Assembly (NCBI RefSeq): GCF_002177115.1
Contig: NZ_MVAG01000071.1
Coordinates: 33,369-97,368 of the forward strand
DNA: 64,000 nucleotides
Direction of reading: 5' to 3'
Origin: Chryseobacterium mucoviscidosis
GTDB lineage: Bacteria > Bacteroidota > Bacteroidia > Flavobacteriales > Weeksellaceae
Of this stretch, positions 58,256 through 64,000 are shown in pieces; the stretch's first letter is position 1, and each line of letters begins with the position of its first letter. Under the pieces are notes generated by a model, which saw only the letters and a program-made list of their open reading frames with translations, ran no database searches and was not told where the DNA came from. A program made the translations under genes and the position numbers.

Positions 58256-60787
58256 TTAAGAAGACTTCTCTGCGGCAGATTTCTTTGGCTTTGAAGTTTT
58301 CCCTGCCAAACCGTCTTTCGCTTCATTCAGATCAAGAACTACGGTTTCTCCTTCTGTTAATTGTTTGTTTACGAGCATTTCTGCCAATAAATCTTCAATG
58401 TATTTCTGGATCGCTCTTTTTAATGGTCTTGCTCCGAAATCCTTATCCCATCCTTTTTCAGAAATAAAGTCTTTTGCTTCTTCTGTCAGTTCTACTTTAT
58501 ATCCTAATTTTTCAAGTCTTGAATACAATTTGTTCAGTTCAAGATCAATGATTTTCTTTATGTCTTCTTTTTCAAGAGAATTAAAAATAACGATATCATC
58601 AATTCTGTTCAGGAATTCTGGTGAGAATGCTTTTTTAAGCGCATTTTCAATCGTACTTCTTGCTCTGGAATCTGTTGTTGATTTTTTCGCAGAAGTTCCG
58701 AATCCAACACCATCTCCGAAATCTTTAAGATCTCTTGTACCGATGTTTGAAGTAAGAATGATAATCGTATTTCTGAAATCGATTTTTCTTCCTAAACTGT
58801 CTGTAACATGACCTTCATCTAAGATTTGCAGCAAAATATTGAATACATCAGGATGTGCTTTTTCAATCTCATCCAAAAGAACCACAGCATAAGGTTTTCT
58901 TCTTACCGCTTCTGTTAATTGTCCGCCTTCCTCATATCCAACGTATCCCGGAGGCGCACCTACCAATCTTGAAACGGCAAATTTCTCCATGTATTCACTC
59001 ATATCGATTCTGATCAAAGATTCATCAGATTCGAAAAGTTCTCTTGCCATTACTTTAGCCAGCTCAGTTTTACCAACTCCGGTTGTTCCTAAGAAGATAA
59101 AGGTTCCGATTGGGCGGTTTGGATCTTTAAGACCGGCTCTGTTTCTCTGGATTGCTTTCACAACTTTTTTCACCGCATCTTCCTGACCGATTACTTTTCC
59201 GTTCAGGTTTCCATCCATTCCGGCAAGTTTATCAAGCTCGTTTTTACCAACTTTCGTTACAGGAACACCACTCATCATAGAAACTACTTCCGCTACATTT
59301 TCTTCTGTTACGGTTTCTTTTTTTTCTTTTACATCTTTGTCCCATTTATCCTGAGCAGAATTCAGTTCCATCTGAAGCCTTTCTTCTTCATCTTTCAGTT
59401 TTCTCGCTTCCAGATAATCCTGCGCTTTTACTGCCTTTTGTTTCAATTCCTTAATTTCTTCGATTTTCTTTTCAAAATCGATGATTTCGGTAGGAACTTT
59501 CATGTTTTTAATATACACTCGTGATCCTGCTTCGTCCATTGCATCAATAGCTTTGTCCGGTAGGAAACGGTCTGTAATATATCTTGAAGTTAAATTCACA
59601 CACGCTGCAATTGCTTCAGGTGTATAAATTACATTATGGTGCTCTTCGTATTTATCTTTGATCTGATTTAAAATCTGAACGGTTTCGTCAATAGAAGTAG
59701 GTTCCACCATTACTTTTTGGAATCTTCTTTCTAATGCGCCGTCCTTTTCAATGTATTGACGGTATTCATCCAGAGTAGTAGCTCCGATGCATTGAATTTC
59801 ACCTCTTGCCAAAGCCGGTTTGAACATATTGGATGCGTCTAAGCTTCCTGTTGAACTACCCGCACCAACAATGGTGTGAAGCTCATCAATGAATAAGATC
59901 ACGTCTCTGTTTTTCTCCAGCTCCGTCATTATCGCTTTCATTCTTTCCTCAAACTGACCACGGTATTTTGTTCCGGCAACTAAACTTGCAAGATCTAAAG
60001 TGATCACTCGTTTTCCATAAAGGACTCTGGAAACTTTTTTCTGCTGAATTCTTAAAGCCAGACCTTCCGCGATGGCAGATTTACCAACTCCCGGTTCCCC
60101 GATTAGCAAAGGATTGTTTTTCTTTCTTCTTGAAAGGATCTGAGAAACTCTCTCAATTTCTTTTTCACGACCGATAACAGGATCTAATTTCCCGTCTCTT
60201 GCCAGAGAAGTTAAGTCTCTACCGAAGTTATCCAGTGTTGGTGTTTTACTTTTAGCAGAGCCTAAATTTCCTGTAGGCTTTCTCATTTGCTCAAAATCCT
60301 CTCTTTCGTCATCGTCGTCGTAAGCACTCATTTGTGGAGCCTGTCCGGAGTTTTTAAGCATGGTCTGATATTCTTTTGAAACTCCTTCGTAGTCGATGTC
60401 GTAAGCTCCTAATATGTTTGAAGTAGGGTCCTCATATTTATAAAGAATGCCTAAAAGCAGATGAACAGTATTAATCTCATTGCTTTTGTATTGTCTGCAT
60501 TCAAGTTCAGCACGTTTGATGGCATGATCTGCCATCTTCGTGAAAGAAATATTGGTAACCTCCTCAGAAATAGGATTAAGACTTGCTGTATTTAAAGTTT
60601 CAATTTTTCTTCTGATTTGTGTTAGATCCGCATTAAGGTTTTGAAGGATTTCTTTTGCAGAGTTTTCTGTTTTTATAATACCTAAAAGTAGATGTTCTGT
60701 ATTAAGAAATTCACTTTTGAGCCTTTTCGCTTCGCTCTTGCTTTGTTTGAACACCTGGCTCAAACCTTGTGAAAACTTATAATCCAT
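58256..60787 (-). CDS. clpC: ClpC-type ATP-dependent chaperone
   Basis: 843 aa from the second ATG (60785-60787), whose product begins MDYKFSQGLSQVF; the first ATG four codons upstream gives a poorer fit. Clp N-repeats span about 1-140. AAA1 has GEPGVGKSAIAEGLALRIQ and VILFIDELHTIVGAGSS. A middle UVR-type coil lies near 415-500, and AAA2 has LGTTGVGKTELAKVMA and ARELFESDESLIRIDMSEYME. ClpC unfolds substrates for the ClpP protease and takes part in stress quality control. Lys/Ser-rich C-terminal tail (KPKKSAAEKSS). Confidence 0.95.
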   Translation of the reverse strand: MDYKFSQGLSQVFKQSKSEAKRLKSEFLNTEHLLLGIIKTENSAKEILQNLNADLTQIRRKIETLNTASLNPISEEVTNISFTKMADHAIKRAELECRQYKSNEINTVHLLLGILYKYEDPTSNILGAYDIDYEGVSKEYQTMLKNSGQAPQMSAYDDDDEREDFEQMRKPTGNLGSAKSKTPTLDNFGRDLTSLARDGKLDPVIGREKEIERVSQILSRRKKNNPLLIGEPGVGKSAIAEGLALRIQQKKVSRVLYGKRVITLDLASLVAGTKYRGQFEERMKAIMTELEKNRDVILFIDELHTIVGAGSSTGSLDASNMFKPALARGEIQCIGATTLDEYRQYIEKDGALERRFQKVMVEPTSIDETVQILNQIKDKYEEHHNVIYTPEAIAACVNLTSRYITDRFLPDKAIDAMDEAGSRVYIKNMKVPTEIIDFEKKIEEIKELKQKAVKAQDYLEARKLKDEEERLQMELNSAQDKWDKDVKEKKETVTEENVAEVVSMMSGVPVTKVGKNELDKLAGMDGNLNGKVIGQEDAVKKVVKAIQRNRAGLKDPNRPIGTFIFLGTTGVGKTELAKVMARELFESDESLIRIDMSEYMEKFAVSRLVGAPPGYVGYEEGGQLTEAVRRKPYAVVLLDEIEKAHPDVFNILLQILDEGHVTDSLGRKIDFRNTIIILTSNIGTRDLKDFGDGVGFGTSAKKSTTDSRARSTIENALKKAFSPEFLNRIDDIVIFNSLEKEDIKKIIDLELNKLYSRLEKLGYKVELTEEAKDFISEKGWDKDFGARPLKRAIQKYIEDLLAEMLVNKQLTEGETVVLDLNEAKDGLAGKTSKPKKSAAEKSS

Positions 60788-60938
60788 AATATATCTCATT
60801 AGAATAAAAGCAACATTGCCATTTATTCATTATCTAAATTACAAATATTTTACCAAAAAGCAATAAATGACTTTATGGCAGAAAAAATTTTATTATCTTA
60901 TTGAAAATGATTAAGTTTGTTGTCCTTAAAAATTTCTC

Positions 60939-61163
60939 ATGAATCCTGAAATAGCCACTTACATAGGATATTCCGCGTCACTTTTCATCGTACTGAGCTT
61001 TATATTGAAAGACATCAGGAAAATAAGGATCGTTAATATGATCGGCTGTATCTGTTTTGTTATCTATGGAATTTTCAGCGGTATGCTTTGGCCGGTAATT
61101 ATTCCTAACGGATTAATCTGTTTTATACAAATTTATCATCTTCTGATGACGAAAGAAAAATAA
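60939..61163 (+). CDS. small YgjV/SemiSWEET-like membrane protein
   Basis: 74 aa with three hydrophobic helices: TYIGYSASLFIVLSFILKD, VNMIGCICFVIYGIFSG and WPVIIPNGLICFIQIYHLL. The order and the GYSASLF, NMIGCICFxIYGI and PN motifs recall the YgjV group and SemiSWEET sugar transporters. The transport role is not shown. The stop overlaps the glycosyltransferase start (TAATG). Confidence 0.7.
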   Translation: MNPEIATYIGYSASLFIVLSFILKDIRKIRIVNMIGCICFVIYGIFSGMLWPVIIPNGLICFIQIYHLLMTKEK

Positions 61164-62260
61164 TGCAGCGAAGAAAAATCATTACTTCTGCGTTCAGTAA
61201 TTTGTATACAGATCAGCGTATTGAAAAGGTTTGCAGGACTTTACATGAAAACGGCTATGAGATTGAACTGATAGGGAATGACTGGAACGGGGCCGGAGAA
61301 ATGTCCAGACCTTATTCTTTTTCAAGGATTAAATTAATTTCAAAGAGCTTGAAAACGGCTTATTTCGAATTCAACTGGAAATTGTACAGGGAATTAAAGA
61401 AAAAAGCGGATAAAAACACGATTCTTCATGCAAATGATCTGGATTGTTTGTTGCCTAATTATTTAATCGCTAAAAAATTAGATATTCCATTGATTTTTGA
61501 CAGTCATGAAATTTTTTCCGAAATGCCTGCAATTCAGGGCAAAATGTCACAAAAATTATGGAGATATCTCGAAAGAAAGTTAATTCCTGATCTGAATTTG
61601 ATGATTACAGCAAGTTCCGGATACGCACATTGGTTTAAATCACATTACGGAATTCAGCCTGTTGTTGTTCAGAATGCTCCTAAAAAATTCAGTTTTGAAG
61701 GCAAAATTCCTCAAAATAATCCCAAAATAATTCTTTATCAAGGTGTGATTAATCCTTTTCGTGGGATTGATAATGCAATTTTGGCAATGAAACATTTAGA
61801 TGATGTTATCTTTAAAATTGCAGGAGACGGACCGATGAAAAAAGAATACGAAGAATTGGTTATCAGGGAAAATCTTCAGCATAAGGTTCAGTTTTTAGGA
61901 AAATTATTACCGGAAGATCTGCGAAATATTACTTTAACTGCAGACTGCGGAATGAGCATTGAAGAGAATGGGGGAGAAAGCTATTATTATTCTTTGCCCA
62001 ATAAAGTTTTAGACTGTATTCAGGCAAGAGTTCCTCTGATTCTGTCAAATCTTCCTGAAATGCAGAATATTAAAAGACAATTTGACATTGGTGAAATTAT
62101 AAAAGATCATCAGCCGGAACATATTGCGCTTGCCATTCAATCGGTTTTAGATAAAGGAAGACAAAATTATCTTCCCGAACTTGAAAAAGCTGCTCATCTT
62201 CTATGCTGGGAAAACGAAGAAATAAAACTGTTGCAGGTTTTTGAAAAGGCTTCTTCTTAA
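61163..62260 (+). CDS. group 1 (GT4) glycosyltransferase
   Basis: 365 aa. The donor-binding C-domain has ILYQGVINPFRGIDNAILAMKHL, FKIAGDGPMKKEYEEL and SIEENGGESYYYSLPNKVLDCIQARVPLILSNLPEM, with the E-x7-E-type motif. The acceptor N-domain begins IITSAFSNLYTDQRIEKVC. It adds a sugar to a lipid- or polysaccharide-type acceptor in the cytoplasm. Coupled to the small membrane protein gene by a one-base overlap. Confidence 0.88.
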   Translation: MQRRKIITSAFSNLYTDQRIEKVCRTLHENGYEIELIGNDWNGAGEMSRPYSFSRIKLISKSLKTAYFEFNWKLYRELKKKADKNTILHANDLDCLLPNYLIAKKLDIPLIFDSHEIFSEMPAIQGKMSQKLWRYLERKLIPDLNLMITASSGYAHWFKSHYGIQPVVVQNAPKKFSFEGKIPQNNPKIILYQGVINPFRGIDNAILAMKHLDDVIFKIAGDGPMKKEYEELVIRENLQHKVQFLGKLLPEDLRNITLTADCGMSIEENGGESYYYSLPNKVLDCIQARVPLILSNLPEMQNIKRQFDIGEIIKDHQPEHIALAIQSVLDKGRQNYLPELEKAAHLLCWENEEIKLLQVFEKASS

Positions 62261-62297
62261 ATTTAAATCGAAATATCTGATATTGATGACTGCAATC

Positions 62298-62380
62298 TTA
62301 GCCCCGATTGCCGCGACATCCTTTTTTTGCATGGGATAAGAACGGGTAAAAAAGATACAGCAGAAAGCGGGAATAGCTTC
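62298..62380. repeat. 83-bp dispersed element, copy B
   Basis: TTAGCCCCGATTGCCGC at the start and AGCGGGAATAGCTTC at the end match copy A at 23401-23483, which has exactly the same length. The middle (ATGGGATAAGAACGGGTAAAA) differs from copy A. It fills the spacer before sufE. Confidence 0.65.
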
Positions 62381-62409
62381 AAATAAATTCAACATCTTTT
62401 TAATTTGGC

Positions 62410-62417
62410 TATCTTTG
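62410..62417 (+). promoter_or_regulatory. -7 promoter element for sufE
   Basis: TATCTTTG followed by CAG, 20 bases before the ATG at 62438. A reading frame could be extended through the promoter from a TTG, but this makes no sense as coding sequence. Confidence 0.5.
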
Positions 62418-62437
62418 CAGAAAGAAATCGGTTTACA

Positions 62438-62857
62438 ATGACTATTAAAGAAAAACAGCAGGAAATCATCGACGAATTTGCTTTTCTTGAAGACTGGGAG
62501 CAGAAATACGAATATATTATTGATCTTGGAAAAGAGCTGAAAGGGCTTTCTGATGACAAGAAAACAGAAGAAAACCTGATTAAAGGCTGTCAGAGTAAAG
62601 TTTGGATTGATGCCGAATTTAAGGATGGAAAGCTGTTTTTTGAGGCAGATTCGGACGGAATTTTGCCGAAAGGTATTGTTTCGCTTCTGGTAAGCATTTA
62701 CAGCGGTCATTCTACACAGGAAATTCTGGACTCTGATTTTGAGTTTATTTCTGAAATTGGTTTGCAGGAGTTTCTTTCTCCTTCCAGAGCCAATGGTTTG
62801 ATGGCAATGACAAAGCAGATTAAGTTTTACGCAGTCGCATATCAACTGAAGTCTTAA
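62438..62857 (+). CDS. sufE: SufE-family sulfur acceptor
   Basis: 139 aa from the ATG at 62438. IIDEFAFLEDWEQKYEYIIDLGKELKGL, then NLIKGCQSKVWIDAEF with the active Cys, LPKGIVSLLVSIYSGHSTQEIL and FLSPSRANGLMAM. SufE takes persulfide from the cysteine desulfurase SufS and passes it to the SufBC2D scaffold for Fe-S cluster assembly. The next gene follows after 3 bp. Confidence 0.93.
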   Translation: MTIKEKQQEIIDEFAFLEDWEQKYEYIIDLGKELKGLSDDKKTEENLIKGCQSKVWIDAEFKDGKLFFEADSDGILPKGIVSLLVSIYSGHSTQEILDSDFEFISEIGLQEFLSPSRANGLMAMTKQIKFYAVAYQLKS

Positions 62858-62860
62858 TCT

Positions 62861-63829
62861 GTGACCCGAATTTTAGCATACCGTTTTTCTGCTTTTGGGG
62901 ATGTCGCGATGACAGCTCCCGTTTTCCGTGAGTTTCTGGAACAAAATCCCGATGTAGAAATTGTGATGGTTTCCCGAAAAAATTTTGAAGCTTTATTTGC
63001 TGATATTCCGAACGTTATATTCAAAGGAGTTAATCTTGATGATTATAAGGGCATCTTCGGATTGAGGCGTCTTGCTAATGAATTGATTAAAGAGTTTCAT
63101 CCGGATTTTATCGCGAATCTTCATGATGTAATCCGCACGAAGATTCTGGACAAAATTTACAGAAGAAAAGGGCTTAAAGTATTCAAAATCAATAAGGGAA
63201 AAGAAGAAAAAGAAGATCTCACGAATGTTTGGAATTTAAATAAAAACCAATTAAAAAAAACGGTAGAACGTTATGCAGATGTTTTTCGAGAAATGGGCTT
63301 TAACGTTGAGCTTTCTCATGCATTGAGGCCGATTTCCGGAGAAAAATCAGGAATAGGGTTTGCGCCTTTTGCACAGCATCGCGGAAAAATGCTTCCTCTT
63401 GAAAAATCTTTTGAGCTGGCGAAAATTTTAGCACAAAAACATACGATTTATTTTTTCGGAGGCGGAAAATCTGAAGCTGAAACGCTGGAGCAGTGGGAGA
63501 GGGAAATCCCGAATACCTTCAGTTTAGCAGGAAAATTGAGCCTTCAGGAAGAATTAAATAAAATTTCCACATTAGAATTAATGATCTCTATGGATTCTGC
63601 CAATATGCATCTGGCAAGTCTCATGGGAACGAGATGTGTTTCCGTATGGGGACAAACTCATCCTTTTGCAGGTTTTTTAGGATTTGGACAAAAGGAGGAA
63701 GATGTGGTTCAGGTGAAAGACCTTACCTGCAGACCTTGTTCTGTTTTTGGTGATAAAGAATGCTATCGTGGAGACTGGGCTTGTCTGGAAGAGTTGCATG
63801 TGCAGAAAATAGTGGAAAAGATTTTATAA
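62861..63829 (+). CDS. family 9 glycosyltransferase (heptosyltransferase-like)
   Basis: 322 aa from GTG (62861). RILAYRFSAFGDVAMTAPVFREF is the N-terminal hallmark of the GT9 family, with the catalytic Asp in FGDV. Donor-side motifs are GFAPFAQHRGKMLPLE and LMISMDSANMHLASLMGTRCVSVWGQTHPFAG. It adds a heptose or similar sugar in lipopolysaccharide core synthesis. A Cys-rich tail DLTCRPCSVFGDKECYRGDWACLEEL is common in Bacteroidota members, as I recall. Only 3 bp after sufE. Confidence 0.9.
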   Translation: MTRILAYRFSAFGDVAMTAPVFREFLEQNPDVEIVMVSRKNFEALFADIPNVIFKGVNLDDYKGIFGLRRLANELIKEFHPDFIANLHDVIRTKILDKIYRRKGLKVFKINKGKEEKEDLTNVWNLNKNQLKKTVERYADVFREMGFNVELSHALRPISGEKSGIGFAPFAQHRGKMLPLEKSFELAKILAQKHTIYFFGGGKSEAETLEQWEREIPNTFSLAGKLSLQEELNKISTLELMISMDSANMHLASLMGTRCVSVWGQTHPFAGFLGFGQKEEDVVQVKDLTCRPCSVFGDKECYRGDWACLEELHVQKIVEKIL

Positions 63830-63835
63830 ATAGAG

Positions 63836-63858
63836 CCTCCCGATTCCGGAGGTTTTTT
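63836..63858 (+). terminator. terminator of the glycosyltransferase
   Basis: CCTCC and GGAGG form a short stem with a 7-base loop, followed by six T. It abuts the start of the insertion sequence. Confidence 0.65.
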
Positions 63859-63899
63859 GGGATCAGTCTCAAAACTTGGGGAGGAATGTTAAGTAGTTT

Positions 63900-63907
63900 T
63901 ATCTTTG
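63900..63907 (+). promoter_or_regulatory. -7 promoter element for the transposase
   Basis: TATCTTTG, ending 4 bases before the transposase ATG; almost leaderless. Confidence 0.4.
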
Positions 63908-63911
63908 TATA

Positions 63912-64000
63912 ATGCTAAACGATCAAGAATTACTAAAGTTTTTGCTTCCACCATACTTAGTGGATTATTTTGATATTGTGAAATTTGAAGAAAAAGAAGG
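63912..64000 (+). CDS. ISAon1-family transposase N-terminal region, partial
   Basis: ATG at 63912 opens a frame of 29 codons reaching the window end: MLNDQELLKFLLPPYLVDYF then IVKFEEKEG. This opening is typical of ISAon1-type transposases in Flavobacteriia, where a short first frame is often followed by a shifted second frame. Only the start is visible. Confidence 0.7.
   Translation, partial: MLNDQELLKFLLPPYLVDYFDIVKFEEKE

Larger units (their letters stand above)
63859..64000 (+). mobile_element. left end of an ISAon1-type insertion sequence
   Basis: The probable left end begins GGGATCAGTCTCAAAACTTGG, followed by the transposase gene. The element runs off the window, so the right inverted repeat and target duplication cannot be seen. 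The left boundary is estimated from the terminator and the change in sequence. Confidence 0.45.

Noticed and set aside
62405..62437. Longer form of SufE beginning at the TTG at 62405
   Set aside because: Its first codons overlap the TATCTTTG promoter, and the ATG at 62438 fits the family.
1..64000. tRNA, rRNA and CRISPR scan by eye
   Set aside because: No cloverleaf with TTCGA-type loop, no rRNA-like block and no regular repeat-spacer array was found; a tRNA could still have been missed without a tool.

Overview
The window looks like chromosome from a low-GC member of the Flavobacteriia, most likely Weeksellaceae and Chryseobacterium-like. The support is: a MurF-alanine racemase fusion, the type IX secretion lipoprotein SprE/PorW, a TonB-dependent receptor with a carboxypeptidase-like N-terminus, an ISAon1-type transposase start, promoters of the Bacteroidota form TAnnTTTG, few Shine-Dalgarno sequences, several TTG/GTG starts, and strong hairpin terminators. 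I see no rRNA, tRNA or CRISPR. The species cannot be fixed from the sequence alone.

Layout. 1-4.8 kb (minus): the 5' part of a POTRA/barrel outer-membrane protein, two tandem secreted paralogues, and an ECF sigma / anti-sigma / periplasmic protein operon. 5-9.6 kb (plus): DUF2520 protein, KdsC-like phosphatase, Maf, SprE. 9.6-17.9 kb (minus): TsaB, small secreted protein, SDR, YraN, a broken gene, LD-carboxypeptidase, LysE exporter, lipoprotein, RNase R, RpiB. 17.9-18.5 kb: an AT-rich spacer with DnaA-box-like sequences, followed by pgk. 20.5-29.8 kb (minus): methyltransferase, MnmG flanked by two perfect parS palindromes, YbeY, patatin-barrel protein, MurF-Alr, a toxin-antitoxin pair, thymidine kinase. 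29.8-35.9 kb (plus): acidic repeat protein, RsmI, WG-repeat protein, FabG, DUF6056 membrane protein. Then DUF1835 protein and GMP reductase (minus).

38.2-41.4 kb (plus) is the most unusual locus: an Lgt-family membrane protein lacking the usual Asn signature, two tandem small membrane proteins, a radical SAM enzyme resembling archaeal tetraether lipid synthase, and a small membrane protein. It suggests an uncharacterised lipid or lipid-anchor modification. 41.4-49 kb: SurE, a C-terminal processing protease, SodC, a 3'-truncated AraC regulator, a TonB receptor and a secreted helical protein. 49.7-53.9 kb: a LytS-type kinase fused to a 2TM domain, three more 2TM proteins, an ICMT-like methyltransferase and a LytTR regulator, split by a palindrome-rich repeat. 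54-64 kb: glycine-rich domain protein, MnmA, a barrel protein, ClpC, two glycosyltransferases, SufE, and the start of an insertion sequence at the edge.

Repeats include a MITE-like element of about 170 bp in three copies, an 83-bp element in two copies, an array of short palindromes, and single inverted-repeat elements. The two parS sites, the DnaA-box-like spacer 3-5 kb away and mnmG together suggest that this part of the window is close to the replication origin; this is inference.
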